From assembly GCA_030430755.1 (NCBI GenBank), contig JAUIKO010000001.1, forward strand, positions 186,001 to 250,000: 64,000 bases of DNA, read 5' to 3'. The stretch comes from Fimbriimonadia bacterium (GTDB lineage: Bacteria > Armatimonadota > Fimbriimonadia > Fimbriimonadales > Fimbriimonadaceae). This document shows, in pieces, positions 36,876 to 45,505 of this stretch. The notes under the pieces are model-generated. The model was not told the origin of the DNA and ran no database searches. It worked only from the letters and a program-made list of their open reading frames with translations. Made by a program: the position numbers and the translations under genes. Numbering within the stretch: the first letter of the stretch is position 1; the number at the start of each line of letters is the position of its first letter.

Positions 36876-38567
36876 TTAAAGATCTATGGTTTTAGGCTTT
36901 TTTTCTTTTGGTGATTTGGTCTCTGATGGAGTTATTTTTGTATATTCTTTTGTGGATGAGTTTGAATTCTTTTCTTCTTCGTTATTGTTGTTAGTCTTTT
37001 TAGAAGAAGACTCTTTTTTAGATTTTGTGAGTTCTAATCCTTCTTCTATTCTTTCTTTTTCCAACGGGGTTTTTTCTTTTTGAATGGTTAGCGTTCTGTT
37101 TTCGGAAGAATTTGATGCTATATTCGATGATAAAGATCTTGTATCATCTTTTTTTTCGCTATTATTGCTATTGGTCTGTTTTTTTCGTAGTGGAGAGGAA
37201 AGGGTTTCATCCTGAAGAAAATCTTTTCTGTATTTACAGAGTTTAATTAATTCAAGTTCGTAAGTGCGTAGTTTTTTCAGGTTATTGATCCGATACTTTG
37301 TAATGATATTCTGAATGACAGTGGATACTTTGGAAATATTGCCGGTATTCACGTATCTATCCATAACCGTTGCTTTTCCAGCTTCAGTGGTGAAAATATC
37401 TGATATTTTTAATTGTACATTCTTTTTGTTTTTCCATTGCACGGTGATCTTTTTTTCGTTTGGAGTATTATGCAAGAGAGCTGTTTTGATCTGAGTAATT
37501 TTAAAGGGTTCACATACTGATGCAGCATGTTGAAAGACAGCAGTAAGTCTTTTGTCATCTATAATTTTTTGTACAGCATCTGCTCCTTTCAATAATGCAC
37601 CGGTAGAAGGATCTACGACGCAAATGGTATTGTCAGAGAGGATGTCAATGCCATAACGTTTAAATTGGAGATGATACTCTTTTGGATACCATTCCTTAAA
37701 ATTCTGAAGTAAATAAGCAAGAGAACCATTACCTTCACGCATGGATGCAAATTGCATGAAGCCTATAGATACAAAACCTGTATCATAGGTGTTAATGGTA
37801 TCGAATCCACCTTCTAAAGACGCAACACTTAATAAAATACGTTTCTCCGAATCGTTAATATTCGCTTTTTTAAAGAGTTTGGAAAGATCACTGCTTAAGT
37901 AGTTGCTTAGTTTGTTTCCAGGAGAACAGATACCATGAGAAAATCGGTAGTAAGCAAATCGTTCCATTTTAAAATGTGTTGTTTCTTGAAGCTGTGTTTT
38001 CCATTTATCATCAAATCTTATTTCATGGACCATGGGGGTAATCGCTAGGGCAAAATTTGGAGGATTACCTGTAGCTAAGAAAAGATCTTCGGGGATAGGA
38101 CCTGGATGTTCTGGAGGTTTGTACTCCATGCGCGTTCGCTCATGACTTCTGCTTGGAGGTATAAAATGAGAGTTGGCATGATAGGCTGTAAACAATGCTT
38201 GCCATCGATCATATTTCATCTTTTTCTCCACCCATTCATCCCAGGCTTTATATTTGCCATTTTTTTCTTTTAGGCATTTTGTAGGAGGTCCATGTTTATT
38301 CCGAGCTTTATTATATCTCCAGAGCCAAGAAGAACCTTCAGGAGTAATTCTAAGTTGCCATGGCCCTTTTTCTACTAGTTTTTGAGAACACGTACAAAAA
38401 TATCTACCAGGTGTATTCCAGAAAGCAATAATTTTCTTCTTGTCTGTTTGTGTGTAGATACTATCTTCTTTAGAATGTGTAAAATGAGATAGGGAGCACC
38501 ATATGATGGTGGAAAAAGCATTGATTTTTTTTAGAAGAACCGCTATTTGTTTCATTTTGAACTTCAT
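36876..38567 (-). CDS. Possible secreted lysozyme-like protein with a long charged tail
   Basis: 563 residues. A hydrophobic stretch near residues 8-30 suggests export. The N-terminal part has many Trp, Arg and Lys residues (GRYFCTC, GPWQLRIT, SSWLWRY). The central part (about 240-330) reads RILLSVASLEGGFDTINTYDTG, then SIGFMQFASM and GSLAYLLQNF. This resembles lysozyme-fold domains in which the Glu of the EGGFD segment would be catalytic; the call is by memory of motif pattern and is tentative. Residues 460-563 are low-complexity Ser/Lys/Asn/Glu. Its 5' end overlaps the divergent M16-like gene by 65 bp. Confidence 0.6.
   Translation of the reverse strand: MKFKMKQIAVLLKKINAFSTIIWCSLSHFTHSKEDSIYTQTDKKKIIAFWNTPGRYFCTCSQKLVEKGPWQLRITPEGSSWLWRYNKARNKHGPPTKCLKEKNGKYKAWDEWVEKKMKYDRWQALFTAYHANSHFIPPSRSHERTRMEYKPPEHPGPIPEDLFLATGNPPNFALAITPMVHEIRFDDKWKTQLQETTHFKMERFAYYRFSHGICSPGNKLSNYLSSDLSKLFKKANINDSEKRILLSVASLEGGFDTINTYDTGFVSIGFMQFASMREGNGSLAYLLQNFKEWYPKEYHLQFKRYGIDILSDNTICVVDPSTGALLKGADAVQKIIDDKRLTAVFQHAASVCEPFKITQIKTALLHNTPNEKKITVQWKNKKNVQLKISDIFTTEAGKATVMDRYVNTGNISKVSTVIQNIITKYRINNLKKLRTYELELIKLCKYRKDFLQDETLSSPLRKKQTNSNNSEKKDDTRSLSSNIASNSSENRTLTIQKEKTPLEKERIEEGLELTKSKKESSSKKTNNNNEEEKNSNSSTKEYTKITPSETKSPKEKKPKTIDL
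38491..38496 (+). promoter_or_regulatory. Ribosome binding site AGGGAG fixing the start of the M16-like gene
   Basis: AGGGAG lies 6 bp before ATGATG at 38503. This supports a start inside the divergent neighbour's coding sequence rather than the later ATGs at 38566 or 38572. Confidence 0.55.
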
Positions 38568-39612
38568 GTCTATGACAACTCCCGTCCTTATACACAGTAT
38601 ATCTGTTTTAACGGAGAAGACGACTTATTTTAATGCACTAAAATCAAATAAGCAGTTTTTATTGAAATCAAAAAAACTACTAAATACAACGGATGTTCCG
38701 ATAGATCTGTATATATTTAAAAATATCCCACAAAATATTTTAGGAGTATGTCTACCAGGAGAATGTTTTTTTTCATCTCATGCTCAAGCGCACCTAGTTG
38801 AGCATTTATTAACATCCAATCTAATTAGAACCATCGATAATCTTCCGATCCAGAGTTGGCTTTTAGAGCATAATATGGTACTACATGCCGAAACGATAGG
38901 GAGAAGTATATATATGTATATACGGTATTCCGGTAAGGATATTTATAAAGCTCTTTATGCTTTAGGGCACATATTAAACTTGCAAGAGGTAAGTGAAGCA
39001 GCTATGAAGAAAGAAAGAGATATTTTGTATCTTGAATCATCTCTAGATCATCGACTCATACAGAAGTTTAAAAAGAATGTTGACAAAAACATCTATCTTG
39101 CATCATCTAAGATAGGTGGATTTGATGAATCTGATGTATCTGATAAAATTATTTCTTTATTTAAAAAGAATCATTTTTTAGATCATGCTGTTTTTTGGGG
39201 AGGATCGGGAGCTGAGCTTACGCTAAATCATAAAAAATCAGCGCTGTTTCATATTAAAAATTCAATACATAGTTGTAAAAATGCTTTCTCTTATGATGTT
39301 TCTTTTCGTAAAACCGGTGATTCGCATTACCATTTTTTTAATATAAAAAATATTTTGGTAACCCAAAAGATATTATATATCTATAAAAACTTGTGTAAAT
39401 CAAAAAAACATCGAGCTTTATATGTTCTTGATCTTAGTGATATGATTCTATTCATACCTGTAACATTGCAGAAAACATTTGAATCTCTTCTTAAAAAGGA
39501 AGGATTGACTTTGACCCATCAGGGTGAAAAGCACACTGACCCTTCAGATAAATCAAAAGACCAGATGCGTCTGACTCATTTACCAATGGTTGTCGAAAAG
39601 TTATTTTCCTAA
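38503..39612 (+). CDS. M16 (pitrilysin)-like peptidase homologue, short form
   Basis: 369 residues. The inverted zinc motif of family M16, HxxEH, is visible as HLVEHLL (about residues 100-106), and KKERDILYLESSL lies about 65 residues later, where M16 enzymes have the conserved Glu-Arg segment. The usual M16 subunit is 420-450 residues, so this covers one incomplete half. Activity would need a partner or may be lost. The start at 38503 is backed by AGGGAG and adds an export-like N-terminus (hydrophobic, two Arg). Divergently overlapped by the possible lysozyme-like gene. Confidence 0.65.
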   Translation: MMVEKALIFFRRTAICFILNFMSMTTPVLIHSISVLTEKTTYFNALKSNKQFLLKSKKLLNTTDVPIDLYIFKNIPQNILGVCLPGECFFSSHAQAHLVEHLLTSNLIRTIDNLPIQSWLLEHNMVLHAETIGRSIYMYIRYSGKDIYKALYALGHILNLQEVSEAAMKKERDILYLESSLDHRLIQKFKKNVDKNIYLASSKIGGFDESDVSDKIISLFKKNHFLDHAVFWGGSGAELTLNHKKSALFHIKNSIHSCKNAFSYDVSFRKTGDSHYHFFNIKNILVTQKILYIYKNLCKSKKHRALYVLDLSDMILFIPVTLQKTFESLLKKEGLTLTHQGEKHTDPSDKSKDQMRLTHLPMVVEKLFS

Positions 39613-39690
39613 GAATTCACTAAGTTTAATTTAAAATGCGTTACATTCTATTTCTCAAAGAGGTTATTTCCTGGTAAATTTACCTTAGAG

Positions 39691-40107
39691 ATGAATGGAT
39701 CACAAATAAGACTAATGTTGGGAGTTTTTATAGCAGTTATCATGATAGGCTATGCATTTATGAGTAACTCCAGCCCGTATGTTACGATTGAAGAAGCAAA
39801 AAAGTTAAAAGGGAATAATCTTCATCTGGCTGGTGATTTAGTAGATGGATCTTTCGAGCATATTCCTTCCAAGAAAGTGATGACTTTTTTCTTGAAAGAT
39901 ATGGAAAGTAATATTATCCGTGTGATCTACACTGGAGAGCAGCCAGCAAACATAAGTAAAGTAAGTAAAGTTGTTGCTGTTGGGGTAATGAGAAAAGATC
40001 ACTTTCTGGCTCATAAGCTTCTTATCAAGTGTCCTTCGAAGTATGAAAGTGAAAAAAAAGAACCATCCACTGCCAGTAGTGGTACAAATGGGGTGAAAAA
40101 TGGATAA
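39691..40107 (+). CDS. ccmE: Cytochrome c-type biogenesis protein CcmE, Cys-type variant
   Basis: Periplasmic, membrane-anchored haem chaperone of cytochrome c maturation system I. 138 residues: an N-terminal anchor (LMLGVFIAVIMIGYAFM, about 7-25), then a small beta barrel with TFFLKDMESNIIRVIYTGEQP. The haem-attachment site reads LLIKCPSKYE (about residues 113-122), that is CxxxY in place of the classical HxxxY. Such CxxxY forms are known from several bacteria and archaea. It overlaps ccmF by 8 bases, so the two are coupled. The other ccm genes are not in the window. Confidence 0.9.
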   Translation: MNGSQIRLMLGVFIAVIMIGYAFMSNSSPYVTIEEAKKLKGNNLHLAGDLVDGSFEHIPSKKVMTFFLKDMESNIIRVIYTGEQPANISKVSKVVAVGVMRKDHFLAHKLLIKCPSKYESEKKEPSTASSGTNGVKNG

Positions 40108-42520
40108 TCATCAAGCTCTACCATTTAATTTTCCTCTTGCAGAAGATTGGTCCATTCTATTGGGAAGCATAGGTAAATGGGGTGTTTTGCTATCTCTTCT
40201 TTTTTATGTTTGCACCATGATTGGTTCGTGGATATGTTTTTTAAAAAGTGATAAAGCAGAGGATAAAAAAAGTTGCTTCAGATTTCCAATCCTAGCATTT
40301 ATACTGGGATCATTAAGCTTAATATGTAGTTTTATCTGTTTAGAATATTTATTTATTCATGATCAGTTCCAGTACGACTATATTTTTAAACATAGTGAAA
40401 AAGGATTAGACCTATGGTATCGCATATCTGCGTTATGGGCTGGTCAGCAAGGTAGCTTTTTATTATGGGCTATAAGCTCTGCGGTAGCTGGTTTAATTTC
40501 TATACCTGCGGTAAAGAATTATCGGTTTCCCTATTTTATTATCTATAGTTTTTTCATGGCATCGCTAAGTGGAATATTAGCATACGAAACTCCTTTTGAG
40601 TTAAACATTATTGATGGAAAAATTTATGTTCCTCCGACGGGAGCTGGTTTACAACCCTCATTATTAAATTATTGGATTACCATTCATCCTCCTACTATTT
40701 TCTTAGGATTTGGAATGTTGACAGTCTTGTATGCTGCTGGTTTTTCTGCTCTTACGTTAAGAAATTATTCTGATTGGATTGTCTGGATTCGCCCATGGAC
40801 CATTATGACGATGACTATTTTAGGTTTAGGTCTCTGCATGGGAGGTTTTTGGGCTTATGAGACATTAGGTTGGGGTGGATTCTGGGCATGGGATCCTGTT
40901 GAGAATTCGAGTTTTGTCCCTTGGTGTTTTCTTGTTGCTTTTTTACATGGCCAGTTTATTCAAAATAAAACAGGAAGCTGGAATATTAGGAATGGTTTGC
41001 TGGCGATGCTTCCATTAGTATCCTTTTTGTTTGGGACATTCTTAACTCGGTCTGGGGTGCTTTCAGAAGCAAGTATGCATAGCTTTGCTACCATGGATAA
41101 GATTGCATTAAAAGTACTGATAGCTCTTTTTCTATTATCACTGATAGGAGTGATCTTTGCAGCTATTGTATCTTGGAGACATAAATCAGAGAAAGAAATT
41201 GTAAATCACGAGGATGGAAAAGGCGGATTGACAAAAAAACAAGGCTATGTTGCTGGAATTGTTCTTATATCTCTGATAGGTTTAGCATGTGCTATCGGAA
41301 TGAGTGTTCCGTTAATTAAGGCGATACTTGGCGAAAGTATTGCAATTGTTGAGCCGGGAGTATATGAGAAAGTCTTGTTTTGGCTCCTGGTTCCACTTTT
41401 AGTGTGTATTGCAGTTACTCCTTATTTGAGTTGGCAAAGAACATCATGGAAAACGGTTATATCGAAGTGTTGGAATCCTCTGATGTTTACGATATTTGTT
41501 CTTGGAATATTTGTAATTATCGCTAAAAAGCCAGATAAGATTCTATTTTGGGATACAAGAGAATTTTTTTATTCATTAGGGAATATAGGATTTCAAGTTG
41601 ATTTTGAAGAGTTTATACCGATTGTAGGTGAATACGGTTTTTATTTATCTTCGATGTTATTTTTTGTTTTTTCTTGCTTGATTTTTGCATTATGTACGAA
41701 TAGTGTTTGGTTTTTTCATAAATTCAAAAATCTTCTACCAACTTTTGGCGGATTCTTAACTCACTTAGGTTTATTATTGCTTGTGATGGGGCTTGTTGGA
41801 TCTAAGGGGTTTGAAACAAAAGGTAAGGCCTATGTACAAAAAGGAAAGCCCGGAGCAGCACTTGGATATACTTTTCACTATACAGGGATGTCCGATGGGA
41901 TTTTTGAAAGAGGGAATATGGTTCTTTTTGAAGTTACTGGAAACAAGCAGCACTTTCAGGCAAGACCAGAACTCTATTATGTTCATGAAATAAATAAAGA
42001 GCCTTCTCCATTTGCCTGGCCTTATATTTACAGAAAACCTGCTTATGATGTTTATTTCACAGTGGGACCTGGTGTTTTTGAAGCTACGGATGCTACCTCA
42101 TTTAAACAAGGCGAAGATAAAGTATTTGAACAGATGATGATTGTTTATAAAAAAATGGAAAAGAAAGGTGAAGCTGGAATGATTGGTACATCTTTTATTG
42201 CTGAGGTGGAAATAAAAAAACCTGGATTTTCTAAAACATATTATCCAAGGATAGAAATCGGTGAAAAAGGTTTGGTGTACTATCCTGTTCAAGTGGATGA
42301 TAATCTACTATTGTATCTCATGAGTATGAATGCGGCTGATTATACAGCCAATTTACAACTCTACTACAAGAATGAACCGATATACCCTCTCGAAGTATAT
42401 ATAAAACCTCTAACTCTTTTTGTTTGGTTAGGTACTTTTCTTATGACATTAGGTGGATTATGGTCATCTTTGTATCGGCTTTATCTAAGCCGAAAAAATC
42501 GTAAATTATCACCTATATAA
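40100..42520 (+). CDS. ccmF: Cytochrome c haem lyase subunit CcmF
   Basis: 806-residue polytopic inner-membrane protein that transfers haem from CcmE to apocytochromes. The haem-handling tryptophan-rich motif is intact: WGGFWAWDPVENSSFVPW (about residues 252-269). Typical flanks are present: AGQQGSFLLWA, LNYWITIHPPTIFLGFG and GTFLTRSGVLSEASMHSFA. About 14 hydrophobic helices are followed by a large soluble domain (about 575-770) and a last helix (LFVWLGTFLMTLGGLW). It is coupled to ccmE. It implies that the cell makes c-type cytochromes. Confidence 0.96.
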   Translation: MDNHQALPFNFPLAEDWSILLGSIGKWGVLLSLLFYVCTMIGSWICFLKSDKAEDKKSCFRFPILAFILGSLSLICSFICLEYLFIHDQFQYDYIFKHSEKGLDLWYRISALWAGQQGSFLLWAISSAVAGLISIPAVKNYRFPYFIIYSFFMASLSGILAYETPFELNIIDGKIYVPPTGAGLQPSLLNYWITIHPPTIFLGFGMLTVLYAAGFSALTLRNYSDWIVWIRPWTIMTMTILGLGLCMGGFWAYETLGWGGFWAWDPVENSSFVPWCFLVAFLHGQFIQNKTGSWNIRNGLLAMLPLVSFLFGTFLTRSGVLSEASMHSFATMDKIALKVLIALFLLSLIGVIFAAIVSWRHKSEKEIVNHEDGKGGLTKKQGYVAGIVLISLIGLACAIGMSVPLIKAILGESIAIVEPGVYEKVLFWLLVPLLVCIAVTPYLSWQRTSWKTVISKCWNPLMFTIFVLGIFVIIAKKPDKILFWDTREFFYSLGNIGFQVDFEEFIPIVGEYGFYLSSMLFFVFSCLIFALCTNSVWFFHKFKNLLPTFGGFLTHLGLLLLVMGLVGSKGFETKGKAYVQKGKPGAALGYTFHYTGMSDGIFERGNMVLFEVTGNKQHFQARPELYYVHEINKEPSPFAWPYIYRKPAYDVYFTVGPGVFEATDATSFKQGEDKVFEQMMIVYKKMEKKGEAGMIGTSFIAEVEIKKPGFSKTYYPRIEIGEKGLVYYPVQVDDNLLLYLMSMNAADYTANLQLYYKNEPIYPLEVYIKPLTLFVWLGTFLMTLGGLWSSLYRLYLSRKNRKLSPI

Positions 42521-42560
42521 TTTTAATGAAAACAATGATTACTCATTGTTTTCATTAAAA
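42521..42560. terminator. Bidirectional terminator between ccmF and pilZ, overlapping the pilZ stop
   Basis: Perfect 18-bp arms (42521-42538 and 42543-42560) around loop TTAC, giving TTTT on both flanks. It starts one base after the ccmF stop codon. The pilZ stop codon (42539-42541) falls in the loop, and its last residues (FNENNE) are encoded by the right arm. Confidence 0.8.
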
Positions 42561-42913
42561 ATGTTATTTTTGTTGCTGAGTAATTTATCATAAATATAAT
42601 GTGCTATGAACATAGATTCAGATCTATTTTTAGGTTTGAAACATACACCAGTTGCATAGATGGCATCATCTTGTAATTTATAACAATACTTCACTTCAGC
42701 ATGAATTTCCATGGATTCATCTGCTTCTCGAGGAATATGAATTGAAATCAGATCGCCTGTATCAAATTTTTCTCTCGATCGAATCTGGCAACCTCTTAAA
42801 GAGATATCAACCATTAAAGATCTTGCAAAAATATTTGATGAGTTCTGAAAAGCAAGTACATATTCTAATACTGAAAATCGTGTCTGGGATCTTTTTTCTA
42901 ATTGGTCTTGCAT
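42539..42913 (-). CDS. PilZ domain protein (candidate c-di-GMP effector)
   Basis: A 124-residue single PilZ domain. Both c-di-GMP contact motifs are present: RSQTR (RxxxR, residues 8-12) and DISLRG (DxSxxG, about residues 37-42). These are followed by the barrel strands LISIHIPRE, AEVKYCYKL and ATGVCFKP. It has no membrane segment and no partner gene beside it, so the process it controls is unknown. It is convergent with ccmF. Intact motifs imply that the organism may use c-di-GMP, but no cyclase or phosphodiesterase is in the window. Confidence 0.88.
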   Translation of the reverse strand: MQDQLEKRSQTRFSVLEYVLAFQNSSNIFARSLMVDISLRGCQIRSREKFDTGDLISIHIPREADESMEIHAEVKYCYKLQDDAIYATGVCFKPKNRSESMFIAHYIYDKLLSNKNNIFNENNE

Positions 42914-43049
42914 TCTGTTATCCTTTTATGCACTGCTCTGACAAGCAGTCCCAGTGCATATATTTCAGTGTCTCGCTCGATGAATTGGATATTTATATGA
43001 TTGGTCTATGCAAGTAATTATTCTAGGCCTGTAGGAAAATATATTGAAA

Positions 43050-43376
43050 TTATTTTTCAATATGGACTTTTAATATTGAGCCATTGTCAAATATGGTAGT
43101 GCTAATAACAGATAATGCTATAGGATGAATAGATTCAAGTATTTTAGAATATAATTTCTGGGTATTATCTTCGCAACTAACAGAATTTTTGAGAATTTCT
43201 TGAGCAAAAGCGTCTACTTTTTCACAGGTTATGCATGTGGAGCTAGGAATATACTTTATGTTGAATGATATAGATTCCTTTAAATTAGAATTTGGACAAG
43301 ATGTGGTTATATAGGGAGTGGTATATTCTATCGTCATTTTGGTAGGGTGAGTATTTGGAAAAAAACCATCATTCAT
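43050..43376 (-). CDS. Small protein, possible divergent QueF-like T-fold
   Basis: 108 residues. The order TSCPNSN...ESISFNIKYIPSSTCITCEKVDAFAQEILKN, then CEDN and a closing hydrophobic strand, follows the layout of the QueF (preQ0 reductase) T-fold: catalytic Cys-Pro, the strand ending YIP, a VESKS-type segment and the HED-type acidic site. However, the VESKS and FRN residues are not kept and QueF is usually 130 or more residues. It may be a related T-fold with other chemistry, or the likeness may be accidental. It follows the ABC ATPase gene by 14 bp. Confidence 0.45.
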   Translation of the reverse strand: MNDGFFPNTHPTKMTIEYTTPYITTSCPNSNLKESISFNIKYIPSSTCITCEKVDAFAQEILKNSVSCEDNTQKLYSKILESIHPIALSVISTTIFDNGSILKVHIEK

Positions 43377-43390
43377 AACTTTTTTTTACC

Positions 43391-44296
43391 CTAAATATTA
43401 TTTATTTTTATAAGTTCGTGAAAGGTATCCTCTAGTTTTTTCTGAATATTTTCTACGGATAATGTTTTTAATTTATATTTAGATGCGATTGAAATATAAA
43501 TATTTATTTCATCTGCAGGAATAAGGAGTGTATATGTTAGTGTTTTTTTATCTAAACGAGCATGGAGTAATGCAGGGTCCTCTGGAAGTCCTTCTACGCA
43601 AGAAAAGATAATTTTATACTCCTTAGAACCTACAAAATTTTCTATCGGACCGGTTTTAATAAGGTTTCCTTGATGGAGAATACCAATATGATCGCATAAA
43701 GTTTCGATATCACTTAGTTCATGGCTTAGCAGGAAAACAGTTTTTTCTTTTTCCTTAAGTAAACGGATAATGGTACAAATGTCTTTATGTGCAATAGGAT
43801 CTAATCCTGTAGTGGGTTCATCTAGAAACAGAATATCAGGTTCATTCAATAGGCAACTGGCAATACCTAAGCGTTGCTGCATACCTTTTGAATATTGATG
43901 GATTTTTATATTGGATTGGTTTTTGAGGCCGACTTCTGTAAGTAAGTCATCGATGGTAGATGTTTGGATGTTGTTATAGAAAGAAGCCATATAAGTTAAA
44001 AAATCTTTGCCTGTTAAATAGGGATAAAAGTAAGGTTTTTCTGGAAGGTAGTTCACACGCTTTTTGATGTTTGGGCAGTCGTGAGGTTGGTTTAAAATTG
44101 TAATTTTTCCTTTGTCGTAGAAAGAAATATTCAATAATATTTTGAGAAGAGTTGTTTTTCCTGCACCATTTGGCCCAAGTAATCCAAATACAGATCCCTT
44201 TTTAACATTTAAATGAATATTGTTTAATATATGTAATTTATCTTTTCTTTTCAGATCATATGTTTTACTCAAAGATTTTATTTCTATAGCATTCAC
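43391..44296 (-). CDS. ABC transporter ATP-binding protein (ABC-2 export type)
   Basis: A 301-residue ATPase subunit. Walker A is GPNGAGKTT (about residues 40-48), the signature is YSKGMQQRLGIA (about 134-145), Walker B is DILFLDEPTTGLDP and the switch His is in LLSHELSD. The C-terminal ~80 residues are the extra domain typical of ATPases that pair with ABC-2 membrane proteins. It uses GTG as start. No permease gene is adjacent; the small T-fold-like gene follows instead, so the cargo is unknown. Confidence 0.92.
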   Translation of the reverse strand: MNAIEIKSLSKTYDLKRKDKLHILNNIHLNVKKGSVFGLLGPNGAGKTTLLKILLNISFYDKGKITILNQPHDCPNIKKRVNYLPEKPYFYPYLTGKDFLTYMASFYNNIQTSTIDDLLTEVGLKNQSNIKIHQYSKGMQQRLGIASCLLNEPDILFLDEPTTGLDPIAHKDICTIIRLLKEKEKTVFLLSHELSDIETLCDHIGILHQGNLIKTGPIENFVGSKEYKIIFSCVEGLPEDPALLHARLDKKTLTYTLLIPADEINIYISIASKYKLKTLSVENIQKKLEDTFHELIKINNI

Positions 44297-44446
44297 TTCT
44301 ATTATTTTAACCTTTTTAAATACTTTTGAGAGTGATCTGAGTTCTAGGGTTAGATAATCAAAGATGGATACCGATAATTTAATTGATTTTGATGATATTC
44401 TGATTTGAGAGTTGTATACTTATGAATATCTAAGGACTTGGGTTTT

Positions 44447-44830
44447 ATGAATAACGATTACTTAGCTGTACTAATAATTATCGCTTCTGCTGTGGCTGTT
44501 GGAGGATTGATTATATTCCTAAGTTCTGTACTTGGGCCAAAGAAAAATACTCCTTATAAGTCTTCTCATTATGAATGTGGAATGACACCCGTAGGAGATG
44601 CTAATGAAAGATTTCCTATTAAATTTTATCTTGTCGCAATGCTTTTCATCTTATTTGATATAGAAGTTGTTTTTCTTTGGAGTTGGTTAAGTGTTTTTAA
44701 AAATGCAGAAGTTTCTTTTCAAATATCCAGTTTTATCGCTGTTATGATATATATGGCTTTATGGATTTTAGGGGACGTATATGTGATGAAAATGAACGCT
44801 ATTGACTGGGATGAAGCAGAAGTATCATAA
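44447..44830 (+). CDS. nuoA: NADH-quinone oxidoreductase subunit A
   Basis: Small membrane subunit of complex I, 127 residues from the ATG at 44447, which has TAAGGAC ten bases upstream; the frame is open from a TTG at 44438. Three membrane helices are clear. The family core is YECGMTPVGDANERFPIKF, then LVAMLFILFDIEVVFLWSW. The conserved Cys loop between helices 1 and 2 is intact. nuoC follows directly after 9 bp; nuoB, which normally separates them, is absent here. Confidence 0.95.
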   Translation: MNNDYLAVLIIIASAVAVGGLIIFLSSVLGPKKNTPYKSSHYECGMTPVGDANERFPIKFYLVAMLFILFDIEVVFLWSWLSVFKNAEVSFQISSFIAVMIYMALWILGDVYVMKMNAIDWDEAEVS

Positions 44831-44839
44831 AGGAACATC

Positions 44840-45409
44840 ATGAAAAACAAGAGAGATTTAATAGAAAATAAATGTTCAAAAGATATCCTTGGTTGTGTGG
44901 AAAAATTAGGTGACTTATATATACTTGTAGATAAATCTAAGATCCGTGATGTTTTAAAAACGCTTAAAGAGGATGAGTCTTTACAATATACTTATTTTTC
45001 CGAATGTTTGGGAGTGGATTATTCTACTTGGAATCATGATAGAGATTTACCTGGAAGATTTGAAGTTGTTTATAATTTAATGTCCCCTGTTGATTTCCAA
45101 AGGGTCTTCATTAAAACCTCTGTAGATGATGGCGAAAAATTACCTTCAGTGAAAGATATTTTTGCAGGAGCTGAATATCCAGAAAGAGAAATATGGGATT
45201 TGTTCGGCATAGTTTTTGAAGGAAATGAACAGAGTGAAAGATTTCTTATGCCTGACGATTGGGTTGGATATCCTCTTAGAAAAGAATTTCCTCTAGGCGG
45301 TGAAAATGTTCAGTTTGATCAAGGTTCATTTGGGCCATCTATATCTGAGGAGCAGACTCCTCACGCTGGTGAAAGCTTTGATGGAAAAACGGGTGTTCAT
45401 AAGAGGTAG
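44840..45409 (+). CDS. nuoC: NADH-quinone oxidoreductase subunit C
   Basis: Peripheral-arm subunit of complex I, 189 residues. The family signature is visible as IFAGAEYPEREIWDLFGIVFEG (about residues 112-133), followed by RFLMPDDWVGYPLRKEFPL. AAAGGAACATC just upstream is a good ribosome-binding site. It is not fused to NuoD. The next plus-strand gene is an unrelated phosphatase after 96 bp, so the nuo cluster is limited here to A and C and the other subunits must lie elsewhere if complex I is complete. Confidence 0.93.
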   Translation: MKNKRDLIENKCSKDILGCVEKLGDLYILVDKSKIRDVLKTLKEDESLQYTYFSECLGVDYSTWNHDRDLPGRFEVVYNLMSPVDFQRVFIKTSVDDGEKLPSVKDIFAGAEYPEREIWDLFGIVFEGNEQSERFLMPDDWVGYPLRKEFPLGGENVQFDQGSFGPSISEEQTPHAGESFDGKTGVHKR

Positions 45410-45505
45410 AGTGCTTCTTTGATTGCTCAGGTGATATATTTTTATTGCAGTCTGATATGAAGGGTTAAGTTACAATTTGCCGTTAAATTTTTGTACCCTA
45501 GCGGT

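Noticed and set aside
36886-37083. Open frame on the plus strand opposite the charged tail of the 563-residue protein
   Set aside because: It mirrors a low-complexity Ser/Lys region; its Phe/Ser-rich sequence has no ribosome-binding site and looks like an antisense shadow.
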